Positions 9,536 through 17,190 of a stretch of 37,220 nucleotides of DNA are shown piece by piece. The position numbers and the translations under genes were made by a program. The DNA is from Bacteroidota bacterium (GTDB lineage: Bacteria; Bacteroidota; Bacteroidia; Cytophagales; Cyclobacteriaceae), in contig JAQCJI010000019.1 of NCBI GenBank assembly GCA_027593175.1, positions 1 through 37,220 of the forward strand. The letters run 5' to 3'. Positions within the stretch are counted from its first letter, which is position 1. The number at the start of each line of letters is the position of its first letter. The notes beneath the pieces are model-generated. The model was given only the letters and a program-made list of their open reading frames with translations, made no database searches and was not told where the DNA came from.

Positions 9536-9883
9536 ATGGCAATAATGATTACAGACGAATGCATCAATTGCGGTGCCTGCGAACCTGAATGCCCAAATAC
9601 GGCAATTTATGAAGGAGGAGTAGAATGGACGTGGGCTGGAGGCACCAATCTAAAAGAAGTATCCCTCCCAGACGGTGACGTTATAGCCGGTTCGTCCAGG
9701 CAAACTCCTGTTTCTGATGAATTCTATTACATCGTATCTGAGAAGTGCACCGAGTGTAACGGTTTTCATGAGGAGCCGCAGTGTGCTGCAGTATGTCCGG
9801 TAGACTGCTGTGTAGATGATCCTGACCACCGAGAGAGCGAAGAAATATTGCTTGCTAGAAAAGCATTCTTACACGACGAATAA
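9536..9883 (+). CDS. fdx: 4Fe-4S dicluster ferredoxin
   Basis: 115 residues, small soluble electron carrier with two iron-sulfur clusters. The first binding motif is C9-x2-C12-x2-C15-x3-C19-P. The second is C71-x2-C74-x8-C83-x3-C87-P, the longer spacing typical of the bacterial ferredoxin group that carries an insertion between the second and third ligands. Between them lies an insertion of about 50 residues. A further CysCys pair (91-92) follows. Start at ATG 9536, directly behind a good promoter, and stop followed by a clear terminator, so it is a monocistronic gene. Electron partner unknown; the divergent LuxC-type reductase is a neighbour but uses nicotinamide in its known relatives. Confidence 0.92.
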   Translation: MAIMITDECINCGACEPECPNTAIYEGGVEWTWAGGTNLKEVSLPDGDVIAGSSRQTPVSDEFYYIVSEKCTECNGFHEEPQCAAVCPVDCCVDDPDHRESEEILLARKAFLHDE

Positions 9884-9903
9884 TTTTATAAGATAATTGA
9901 GTT

Positions 9904-9937
9904 GGGCCGATTCTGAATAGAATCAGCCCTTTTTTTC
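9904..9937 (+). terminator. Terminator of the ferredoxin gene
   Basis: GGGC-GATTCT pairs with AGAATC-GCCC around a GAAT loop with one mismatch, followed by seven or eight T. It lies 20 bases past the ferredoxin stop. Confidence 0.85.
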
Positions 9938-10237
9938 ATACTCATCTAAGAATGCTAGCCCATATTCAGACTTATTTTTAATTCTCCTCGATCGCATTTT
10001 TTCAAAAGCTACTCTCCTAAAAATCAAAAGAATAGTTTACTTAATCTTCGAGAATCCTTCCATTTATTACTTATACAATTGTTTAACCTTTTAAGGTTTA
10101 TAACAGATTTAAAACAACTTGTACTCTATTATTGACAGATTTTTTTAAAAAAGCAGTCCTGGATTTTGAATTCTAAGTTGCTTTTAACTTATCTTACATT
10201 TAATATTTTAACATCCCAACCATTAATCCCTAGAACA
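9938..10237. other. AT-rich intergenic leader before DUF3276
   Basis: 300 bases without a recognisable gene. It has a short inverted repeat AACCTT-TT-AAGGTT (10085-10098) and several A/T runs; no convincing TAnnTTTG promoter was found. The frame of the next gene is open from 10166 on, but that part is probably untranslated. Confidence 0.5.
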
Positions 10238-10567
10238 TTGGAAGATCACCGAGGATACGATAGAGAAGAAATTTTCTCAAAAAAAGTAAAAGCAGGTAAG
10301 CGAACCTATTTTTTTGACATTAAGGCAACCCGGGGAAACGATTATTACTTGACCATCACTGAAAGTAAACGAAGAATAGATGGAGATAACTGCAGTTATG
10401 AAAAGCACAAAATCTTTTTGTACAAAGAAGATTTCTTCAAATTTGTGAATGCATTGAATGAAGCGGTTGATCATGTGAAAACCGATTTGCTTCCTGATTT
10501 CAATTTTGAGCAATTTGAAAACGAAGATTCTGAAAACGAAGTTAATAATGACCTTCGTTGGGAATAA
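10238..10567 (+). CDS. PUR-family DNA/RNA-binding protein (DUF3276), TTG start
   Basis: About 110 residues from TTG at 10238. DUF3276 proteins are small Bacteroidota single-strand nucleic-acid-binding proteins with a PUR-alpha-like fold. The signature stretch EEIFSKKVKAGKRTYFFDIK is followed by NDYYLTITESKRR, and the C-terminus is acidic with a terminal tryptophan (DLRWE), as usual for the family. There is no in-frame ATG or GTG before the conserved domain. The frame opens at a TTG at 10166, but the TTG at 10238 gives (M)EDHRGYDREEIFSKK, matching the short polar N-terminus I expect for relatives, whereas the 24 extra residues are hydrophobic and look non-coding. Likely RNA or ssDNA chaperone; precise role not known. 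Confidence 0.82.
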   Translation: MEDHRGYDREEIFSKKVKAGKRTYFFDIKATRGNDYYLTITESKRRIDGDNCSYEKHKIFLYKEDFFKFVNALNEAVDHVKTDLLPDFNFEQFENEDSENEVNNDLRWE

Positions 10568-10606
10568 TCCAATAAAAGAGCATTAGGGTTACACACCTTA
10601 TTCCAA

Positions 10607-10614
10607 TATATTTG
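10607..10614 (+). promoter_or_regulatory. Putative -7 box of the permease-ychF unit
   Basis: TATATTTG fits TAnnTTTG and lies 32 bases before the permease ATG at 10647. No well-placed TTG -33 element is seen. Confidence 0.38.
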
Positions 10615-10646
10615 AGGAAGCTTTTGCCTCCTTTTCTTTTGCGTCT

Positions 10647-11741
10647 ATGCAGCGGTTTTTCGTATACCTGATTCTTTCCTTAGTCACTTTCCTGGTATTT
10701 GGTTCGTATTTTTCTGCTATTTCCCTGTATTTAGTCACCTCGCTAATCTTAGCTGCATTACTAAGGCCACTCACCAATAAGATCAATGAAGTGCATATCT
10801 TAGGCCAGCACATCCCTCGAGGGATTGCCATTCTAGCGTCTTATGCTACTATGGTTTCTACCGTCTTTTTACTTGGTCTACTCTTTTTCCCATTAATCAA
10901 TCGCCAAGTTATAGTATTGAGCGATCTGGATTTGGAAAGCATTTACCTCCAACTTGAAGTTCCATTGGAAAAGCTTGAACGGTTTTTATTGAAGTACCAA
11001 CTCATTGATAACAAACAAGGTATTTTAATTGAAGAACTGCGGTTTTCTATTCAAGAACCTCTGAAGAAGTTTAATATTGGTGGATTTATTACAGGCGCAA
11101 TTTCAATAACCAGCAATATATTTATTGGCACCTTGGCAGTAGCCTTCATCTGCTTTTTCCTACTATTCGAAAATGGCTTGCTTCGTAGAAATCTTTTAAA
11201 TCTTATTCCAAACGCCTACTTCGAGCTATCGGTAGCCACCTTTACCAAAGTTGAAAAATTACTTTCGAATTACCTTTTTGGATTACTACTTCAGGTTTTG
11301 GCTATTTTTCTCCTTGCCGCTTTCGGCCTTAGCCTATCAGGTGTAGAATATGCATTGACAATCGCGTTGTTTGCGGCCATCGCCAACCTTATTCCCTATG
11401 CAGGTCCGATTTTAGGGATCATTTTTGGTATTTTGGTTGGAATTACTACCGAGGATTTTACGATAGACAGCGACTACAGCTTTTTTCTTTTTAAAATTAT
11501 TTCTGTGTTTGCAGCGGTTCAAATCACAGACAATGTTCTGCTGCAGCCACTTATTTTTTCCAAATCAGTAAAAGCACATCCCCTTGAAATATTTGTTATT
11601 ATCTTTGCCGGAGCAAAAATCGCAGGAATCCTAGGGATGATATTTGCAATACCCGTATACACCATTTTCAGAGTATCGGTATTGGAATTTTATAGTGGGT
11701 ACAAGTCCTACAAAATATTTAAAATTAAAGTAACGAATTAA
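10647..11741 (+). CDS. AI-2E family transporter (PerM/DUF20 permease)
   Basis: 364 residues, integral inner-membrane protein. The sequence begins with two hydrophobic helices (residues about 3-40), a third near 55-80, then a soluble stretch of roughly 70 residues, and a hydrophobic C-terminal half with four or five helices. The conserved region ALFAAIANLIPYAGPILG near residues 240-260 is typical of the AI-2E exporter/PerM family. Despite the family name, most members have no proven link to autoinducer-2, and several act in cation or proton exchange, so no substrate is assigned. Its stop codon shares one base with the ATG of ychF (TAATG), which suggests coupled translation. Confidence 0.88.
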   Translation: MQRFFVYLILSLVTFLVFGSYFSAISLYLVTSLILAALLRPLTNKINEVHILGQHIPRGIAILASYATMVSTVFLLGLLFFPLINRQVIVLSDLDLESIYLQLEVPLEKLERFLLKYQLIDNKQGILIEELRFSIQEPLKKFNIGGFITGAISITSNIFIGTLAVAFICFFLLFENGLLRRNLLNLIPNAYFELSVATFTKVEKLLSNYLFGLLLQVLAIFLLAAFGLSLSGVEYALTIALFAAIANLIPYAGPILGIIFGILVGITTEDFTIDSDYSFFLFKIISVFAAVQITDNVLLQPLIFSKSVKAHPLEIFVIIFAGAKIAGILGMIFAIPVYTIFRVSVLEFYSGYKSYKIFKIKVTN

Positions 11742-12838
11742 TGGCATTACAATGTGGCATAGTAGGTCTCCCCAATGTGGGCAAATCTACCTTGTTTAAT
11801 GCGCTTTCAAGCGCTAAAGCAGAAGCAGCTAACTTCCCTTTTTGTACCATAGAACCCAATTTAGGGGTGATATCGGTTCCTGATTCTAGACTTCAAGAAC
11901 TAGAGGAACTCGTAAATCCTCAGCGGGTAGTCCCTACCATCATCGAGTTTGTAGATATTGCAGGACTAGTGAAAGGCGCTTCCAAAGGAGAAGGATTAGG
12001 CAATAAGTTTCTTGCCAACATACGCGAGGTGGATGCCATTATTCATGTAATCCGCTGCTTTGAAGACAACAACATTGTTCATGTTGCTGGTGGAGTAGAT
12101 CCCCTATTTGACAAGGAGGTCATCGACACTGAACTTCAACTTAAGGATCTGGAGTCGGTAGAAAAAAAGATTCAGCGAAGCGAAAAAATGGCCAGGTCCG
12201 GAGATGCCAAAGCAAAAAGAGAATTGGAAACTTTACTCCAATTTAAAGAAGGGCTTACCTCAGGCCTTAATGCACGCGCCATTGAAGTGGAAAAAGAAGA
12301 TTTAGAGGCCGTAAGGGACCTTTATTTACTCACTATAAAGCCTGTTCTTTATGTTGCCAATGTGGATGAGGCAAGTATACATATAGGCAATGCCTTTGTA
12401 GACCGCTTACGTGAAAAAGTGAAGGAGGAACAAGCAGATGTCATTGTACTCTGCGCCGCCATCGAATCTCAAATCGCTGAATTTGAAGACCCTGAAGAAA
12501 AAGAACTATTTTTAGTAGAGTATGGACTCAAAGAAAGTGGACTGAACCGTTTGATTTATGGAGCATACACCCTACTTAATCTAATTACTTACTTTACTGC
12601 TGGTGTACAAGAGGTTCGTGCTTGGACCATTCGAAAAGGATGGAAGGCCCCTCAGGCTGCTGGTGTGATTCACACCGACTTCGAAAGGGGATTTATCAAA
12701 GCAGAAGTAATTCGCATCGCCGACTATAAACAATTTAAAACGGAAGTGGGTTGTAGAGATAGCGGCAAAATATCCATAGAGGGCAAGGAATATATAGTCC
12801 AAGATGGTGATATTATGCATTTTAGGTTCAATGTTTGA
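11741..12838 (+). CDS. ychF: Redox-regulated ATPase YchF (Obg-like)
   Basis: 365 residues, the standard length. A ribosome-associated P-loop ATPase of the Obg/OLA1 family with roles in translation and stress response. Visible are the P-loop G9-LPNVGKST, the switch segment [20 protein letters not shown] near residues 70-90, a NVDE motif in the place of the usual NKxD (the reason the family prefers ATP over GTP), a coiled-coil region about residues 130-190, and a C-terminal TGS domain from about residue 280 ([31 protein letters not shown]). Start ATG overlaps the stop of the permease by one base. A putative promoter for the Cas6-like gene begins at the very end of this gene. Confidence 0.97.
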   Translation: MALQCGIVGLPNVGKSTLFNALSSAKAEAANFPFCTIEPNLGVISVPDSRLQELEELVNPQRVVPTIIEFVDIAGLVKGASKGEGLGNKFLANIREVDAIIHVIRCFEDNNIVHVAGGVDPLFDKEVIDTELQLKDLESVEKKIQRSEKMARSGDAKAKRELETLLQFKEGLTSGLNARAIEVEKEDLEAVRDLYLLTIKPVLYVANVDEASIHIGNAFVDRLREKVKEEQADVIVLCAAIESQIAEFEDPEEKELFLVEYGLKESGLNRLIYGAYTLLNLITYFTAGVQEVRAWTIRKGWKAPQAAGVIHTDFERGFIKAEVIRIADYKQFKTEVGCRDSGKISIEGKEYIVQDGDIMHFRFNV

Positions 12839-12866
12839 GTTAAAATAAAAAATAAGTTTAGATTTG
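12834..12866 (+). promoter_or_regulatory. Putative promoter of the Cas6-like gene
   Basis: TTTG (12834-12837, overlapping the ychF stop), a 21-base spacer and TAGATTTG (12859-12866). The GTG start at 12932 is about 65 bases downstream, leaving an AT-rich 5' leader. The -7 box is a perfect consensus match; spacing is slightly long. Confidence 0.42.
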
Positions 12867-12931
12867 CAAACTCAATCTTAAATTCAAAGAATTAGAGCTG
12901 CTAAGATTATTATTGTTTTATTTTTATAATC

Positions 12932-13822
12932 GTGAGAGTACGTCTGATATTTTCCCTAAAAAACAAAGGCTCTTTTTTGCCTTTCCATCATCAGTATATC
13001 CTAGCTCAATTTCTTAAGGGACTGATTGTCAAAGGAGGTAAAGAAGAGTTTTACAACTATAATTTCTTTAATTTCTCGGGATTGAAGGGACAAACCAAGA
13101 TCAGTCGTAGTGGACTACACTATTACTCCAGTCTTGTAACGCTCGTGCTTTCTTCTCAAAGTGAGGAATTTATAGATTACTTGTTGGAACAAGTTTTTGA
13201 AGCTCCAAAAATCGAGCTTGGCAATTTAATCCTCTCTCCAGAGTATACAGAACTTGAAACAGAACCTATTTTGGAGGTTTCAAATAAATTTATTTGCATC
13301 TCTCCCTTGGTATTGATCACGCCTGCTTTTAATGAAGAAGCTGGAAAGCGGTTCATCAACCCAGACAGCGACGAGTTTTCTGATTTACTCTATGAATCTA
13401 CACTCACTAGAATGGAGAAATCAGGATGGTATACCCCAGAACAAATGGAGTCTTTCTTCAAGTTTCAAGTGGTGCCAGACATGGTTTATGTTAACAAACT
13501 CAAAGATCAACAGAAGAAATTTGCTCGGATCTATGCGGTCTATGACCTTGATGTGAAATATGAAGTGAGAGGTTACACACTTCCCTTCACACTCTATGCT
13601 GCTCCGGAGGTTCAAGATTTCGTCTTTAAGTGTGGATTAGGTGCCTTCACCCACAAGGGTTTCGGTATGATGGACTTGGCAATACACCCTGCTGATAATA
13701 AGACTAGCCCTTACAAATTTAAAAGAGAGGGATTTGTTACTTATAAAACCAGCGCCGATCGAGCTAGACAAAATGTAGCCCCTACGGAAGAAGAAACTGA
13801 GGCTTCCCCTCAGGAATTTTAA
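12932..13822 (+). CDS. cas6: Cas6-family endoribonuclease-like protein, stand-alone
   Basis: 296 residues with GTG start (MRVRLIF...). The layout is that of Cas6, the ribonuclease that cuts CRISPR precursor RNA: an N-terminal ferredoxin-like beta strand, helix one beginning FHHQYILAQFLKGLI (residues 18-32), the FFNFSGLKG segment (45-53) that parallels the F-x-F-S-x-L element of Cas6, a second strand-rich block ending LVTLVLSS, a second RRM-like half, and a C-terminal glycine-rich loop CGLGAFTHKGFG (234-245). The region between helix one and FFNFSG, where Cas6 normally has its catalytic histidine, contains none here; His19, His20 and His63 are the nearest. The last ~20 residues are an acidic tail. 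No CRISPR repeat or other cas gene is present in the window. The gene follows ychF by 93 bases and has its own likely promoter and a strong terminator. Family assignment is by pattern; catalytic activity is unproven. Confidence 0.8.
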   Translation: MRVRLIFSLKNKGSFLPFHHQYILAQFLKGLIVKGGKEEFYNYNFFNFSGLKGQTKISRSGLHYYSSLVTLVLSSQSEEFIDYLLEQVFEAPKIELGNLILSPEYTELETEPILEVSNKFICISPLVLITPAFNEEAGKRFINPDSDEFSDLLYESTLTRMEKSGWYTPEQMESFFKFQVVPDMVYVNKLKDQQKKFARIYAVYDLDVKYEVRGYTLPFTLYAAPEVQDFVFKCGLGAFTHKGFGMMDLAIHPADNKTSPYKFKREGFVTYKTSADRARQNVAPTEEETEASPQEF

Positions 13823-13847
13823 TCAACTCCTAGCTTAAAAATACAAG

Positions 13848-13888
13848 CCCAAAAAATACTTTCTGCTTTTTTGGGGGTTATTTTTTTT
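13848..13888 (+). terminator. Terminator of the Cas6-like gene
   Basis: CCCAAAAAA (13848-13856) pairs with TTTTTTGGG (13867-13875) around a 10-base loop, and eight T follow at 13881-13888. It begins 25 bases after the stop. Confidence 0.8.
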
Positions 13889-13897
13889 AAAAAATAT

Positions 13898-15166
13898 TCA
13901 AAGCCTTCGCTTATTGGGTTGCAGGTACACATATCCTACCAACTGGTCGTAGCGAGACCCGAGGGCTCGGTAATAAACCAACACCTCGTATTCATTTTCA
14001 GTTTGAAAATGACTCCCCTCTAAGGATTCAGAATCAAAAAGTCCATCCCCCCGATCCGATGCATAGTGGTAGTCATCCCCTCCTTGCTTCAATAGTAAAG
14101 ATGTGGTATATATCCGCTTCTTGGCGTCGTAAACTAATGTTGCTTCAAGTGCTTTCCCCCATTGACTGAGGGCCCCTATGAGCTTAATGGTTTTTCCTGG
14201 CACATCATTCAAGTAAAAAGTGGTGTAAATGTATTCACTCTCCACTTCAGGATCACCCCCTGGTCGATCGCTCGTTTGAATCATATATTGCCCATTTAGG
14301 TCCAAATATTGCGCATAAACGCCGCCAGGCCGAGGTAGATCTACCCTTACCTCTGCGGAAATTAGCGATTCCTCTACTTTTACCGAGGCTATATTGACGC
14401 CTGTGGCTCGGATAAACCGGAGGTCTATAAATCGAAATTCATTGCCCGCTCTGAAGGTACTCTCCCCCTCAAATGGTTCGTAGCGAATCAGCTTGGAATT
14501 TTGATTCAAAAAGGTAGGTTTAGTCAAGATTTTAACATTATCCCAGCGTTGATTTTGACGCATGTACACCTTGACCTGGGCGAGAGGATCAATCACCTCA
14601 AGCTTGCTATAATTCACGGTTGCATTGATTTGCTGCAGCGCACGCCGGTCTTCAGTTTGTACTGGAGGTACCAATTGGGCGCCCACAGCAGCTAAATTTT
14701 CTACTATCATAAACCTTCGCGTGAAGATGACCGCATTTTCATCTCGATTCTTGTACACTTTCAGCAGGTAATTTCCGGATTTACTTACACGGGGAAGGGT
14801 AAACGAATACCGAATGTAGGGCATTCTTGTGTTCACAGAATAGGCATAATCCATCACATTGTATTCGTTAAATGCCAACGAAAAATCAGTATCCTTCAAG
14901 GCTGATTTTTTCCAATCCGCATCACAGTGCACCAGTTTGGCAGTATACAACTCGGGATCATAAGACAAATCATCAAACAACACCACCAAGGACTTTGAAT
15001 CTGTCAAGGAGATCACAGGCGAAAGCAGCTGATTTTCTGTACCTGAACCTTGGGGAAACATCCGAACAGACAAGATATGATCTACGAATACCTTGTCTTC
15101 TAAAACCTGCCCATTGATCACTTGTGATAGGGATATAAAGAGGATAAACAGTAGCAGTAATTTCAT
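13898..15166 (-). CDS. Type IX secretion system Plug-type protein (DUF5103)
   Basis: 422 residues from the ATG at 15166. An N-terminal signal peptide (MKLLLLFILFISLSQVINGQ) indicates export. The body matches the DUF5103 family, one member of which was identified as the Plug that seals the SprA translocon of the type IX secretion system in Flavobacterium. Recognisable segments include the opening VFVDHILSVRMFP, LVVLFDDLSYD, LVHCDADWKKS, and the C-terminal YEVLVYYRALGSRYDQLVGY. The frame extends 24 codons upstream, but that stretch overlaps the end of the ABC-F gene and is polar, so MKLLLLF is preferred. The ABC-F gene ends 14 bases upstream, so the two are probably co-transcribed. Presence of this protein implies a T9SS elsewhere in the genome. 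Confidence 0.85.
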   Translation of the reverse strand: MKLLLLFILFISLSQVINGQVLEDKVFVDHILSVRMFPQGSGTENQLLSPVISLTDSKSLVVLFDDLSYDPELYTAKLVHCDADWKKSALKDTDFSLAFNEYNVMDYAYSVNTRMPYIRYSFTLPRVSKSGNYLLKVYKNRDENAVIFTRRFMIVENLAAVGAQLVPPVQTEDRRALQQINATVNYSKLEVIDPLAQVKVYMRQNQRWDNVKILTKPTFLNQNSKLIRYEPFEGESTFRAGNEFRFIDLRFIRATGVNIASVKVEESLISAEVRVDLPRPGGVYAQYLDLNGQYMIQTSDRPGGDPEVESEYIYTTFYLNDVPGKTIKLIGALSQWGKALEATLVYDAKKRIYTTSLLLKQGGDDYHYASDRGDGLFDSESLEGSHFQTENEYEVLVYYRALGSRYDQLVGYVYLQPNKRRL

Positions 15167-15180
15167 AGTGACATCGTTTT

Positions 15181-17109
15181 TTAAGCAGTTGAAACTTGCT
15201 GATGAAGCTGGGAGATTTGATCTACTAAGTTCTCCCAAGACGTATTTGAAGCCTCTAGAGATTCATCCACCTGTTGGTAGCTAGCTTGAATTTTTCGGGT
15301 CTGAACCTCATCCAAATACAAGGATGGATCTACCAATTTATCCTCTAGCTCTTTCTTTTTGACCTCCAACTGGCTGATTTCCTTTTCGATCAGCTGCAAC
15401 TGCTCTTCCAATTTTTTTAGTTCCCGCTTGGCCTGCTGGGAATCCTCCTTACTTTTTGGGGTAGCCACTTCCGCCTTAATTGGCTTTTGCATAGGTTCTG
15501 GAGAGTTGACCTCAACCTGCTGACTGCGCCAAAACTCATACTCCTCATAGGTTCCTGGATATTCCTTGATTTCATGCTGCTCGATATACCAGATCTTGTT
15601 TGCTACGCCTTTGATAAAATGTCGATCGTGGGAAACAGTGATAAACGTGCCTTCATACTGCTGAAGTGCCTGAATTAGGATATTGACCGATTGAAAATCC
15701 AAGTGGTTGGTCGGTTCATCGAGCAATAAAAAATTAGCCTCGGAGATTAGCGTTTTTGCCAAGGCTACGCGTGACTTCTCTCCTCCAGACAGCACCTTAA
15801 TTTTCTTGTATACCTCCTCGTTGGAGAACAGAAAACATCCCAAAACTCCTCTCAACTCCATCTCTGTCTTGCCGCTCCCCGCCTGCGACATTTCTTGAAT
15901 GATCTCATTGTCTAGAGTCAATGCTTCCAGCTGGTGCTGCGCAAAAAAGGATTTGATCACATTGTGACCCTCCTGCCTAGATCCTTGAAGTACTTCGGTG
16001 CCTGCAATAATTCGGAGCAAGGTAGATTTTCCCTTTCCATTGGCACCAATCAAAGCAATTTTATCCCCGCGATCAATGCGTGCTGTGGTGTTTTTCAGAA
16101 TAGTCAAGTCCCCATAAGCCTTGGATACCCGATCCAAGGTGACTACATCTCGACCGGATTTTTGTGAAAACTTAAATTTAAAATTCACAAAAGCCTCGTC
16201 ATTGACCACTTCATGGACCCGATCCAGCCTATCCAAGGCTTTGATGCGGGATTGAACCTGGTTGGATTTGGTAGCTTTGGCACGGAAGCGCTCAATAAAG
16301 CGCTCCGTCTGCTTGATCAGTTGCTGCTGGTTTTCAAAGGCATTTTGCTGTAGCTCCATGCGGAGTTTTTTCTCCTCCTTGTAGTAGGTATAGTTACCCG
16401 CATAGGTCGTTAAGGTCTCGTTGGCCACTTCCACCGTGGTAATGATGCAATTATCCAAAAAAGTCTGATCGTGAGAAATGACCACAACAGCTCCCTCGTA
16501 ATTTTTCAAGTAGTTCTCCACCCATTGGATTGAAGGAAGGTCAAGGTGGTTGGTGGGCTCATCTAGCATGAGAAGGGAGGGCTTTTCCAGGAGCAACTTG
16601 GCAAGCATGACCCGCATTCTCCATCCCCCAGAAAATTGCCGAAGTGGCTTTTGAAGGTCGCTAGTTTGAAAACCGATCCCTTCCAGCACTTCTTCTGCCT
16701 TGGCTTTGATAGTATAACCCTCGTTGGACTCAAATCGGTCCTGCAAAAAAGCCAGTTTGTTGATCACTTCGTCCGAATAATCGGTTTCCATCAATTTTAA
16801 TATCTTTTCGATTTCGTCTTGAATGGCCAAAGTTTCTTTAAATGCCGCCAAAGCTACATTCAAAATGCTATCGTCAGATTGGTAGGAAAGCAAATCCTGA
16901 TTTAAAAATCCAAGGGTGCAGTCTTTTGCTTTTTGTACATCTCCAGAAGACGGAAGGTAGTCTCCGTTGATAATTTTAAGTAAGGTGGATTTGCCGGTAC
17001 CGTTTTGACCCACTAGACCAATTTTGTCTTTAGGCTTGATGTGTAAGTTGGCATTTTCGTATAAGGCACGTCCGCCAATAAAATAAGAGAGGTTACTAAT
17101 CGATAACAT
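15181..17109 (-). CDS. ABC-F family ATP-binding protein
   Basis: 642 residues, two ABC ATPase domains in tandem and no membrane helices, the ABC-F arrangement (Uup/EttA/YfmR group), which act on the ribosome rather than in transport. First domain: Walker A GQNGTGKST (34-42), signature FSGGWRMR, Walker B LLMLDEPTNHLD. The linker that follows (about residues 240-310) is rich in charged and Gln residues and corresponds to the P-site tRNA interaction motif. Second domain: Walker A GANGKGKST near residue 350, signature LSGGEKSR, Walker B FLLLDEPTNHLD. The C-terminal ~100 residues form a Lys/Glu-rich coiled coil as in Uup and YdiF-type proteins. Exact subfamily is not decidable by eye. A -7 box ends four bases before the ATG, so the message may be leaderless. 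Confidence 0.93.
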   Translation of the reverse strand: MLSISNLSYFIGGRALYENANLHIKPKDKIGLVGQNGTGKSTLLKIINGDYLPSSGDVQKAKDCTLGFLNQDLLSYQSDDSILNVALAAFKETLAIQDEIEKILKLMETDYSDEVINKLAFLQDRFESNEGYTIKAKAEEVLEGIGFQTSDLQKPLRQFSGGWRMRVMLAKLLLEKPSLLMLDEPTNHLDLPSIQWVENYLKNYEGAVVVISHDQTFLDNCIITTVEVANETLTTYAGNYTYYKEEKKLRMELQQNAFENQQQLIKQTERFIERFRAKATKSNQVQSRIKALDRLDRVHEVVNDEAFVNFKFKFSQKSGRDVVTLDRVSKAYGDLTILKNTTARIDRGDKIALIGANGKGKSTLLRIIAGTEVLQGSRQEGHNVIKSFFAQHQLEALTLDNEIIQEMSQAGSGKTEMELRGVLGCFLFSNEEVYKKIKVLSGGEKSRVALAKTLISEANFLLLDEPTNHLDFQSVNILIQALQQYEGTFITVSHDRHFIKGVANKIWYIEQHEIKEYPGTYEEYEFWRSQQVEVNSPEPMQKPIKAEVATPKSKEDSQQAKRELKKLEEQLQLIEKEISQLEVKKKELEDKLVDPSLYLDEVQTRKIQASYQQVDESLEASNTSWENLVDQISQLHQQVSTA

Positions 17110-17113
17110 GGCG

Positions 17114-17121
17114 CAAAAATA
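17114..17121 (-). promoter_or_regulatory. Putative -7 box of the ABC-F gene (leaderless)
   Basis: On the minus strand TATTTTTG is followed by CGCC and the ATG at 17109. The geometry is the same as for the acyl-CoA reductase gene. No convincing -33 TTG was found. Confidence 0.38.
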
Positions 17122-17190
17122 ACCAATACTGACCTTTAATCTGAATCATTCTCTGAAGTATTCGATTAAATTTACCCAAAATACAAGGAC

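Noticed and set aside
8384-9883. Bioluminescence (lux) locus
   Set aside because: Only a LuxC-type reductase is present; no luciferase LuxAB, LuxD or LuxE nearby.
12839-13897. CRISPR repeats beside the Cas6-like gene
   Set aside because: Flanks were read for 25-40-base direct repeats at regular spacing; none seen, only a short inverted repeat and the terminator.
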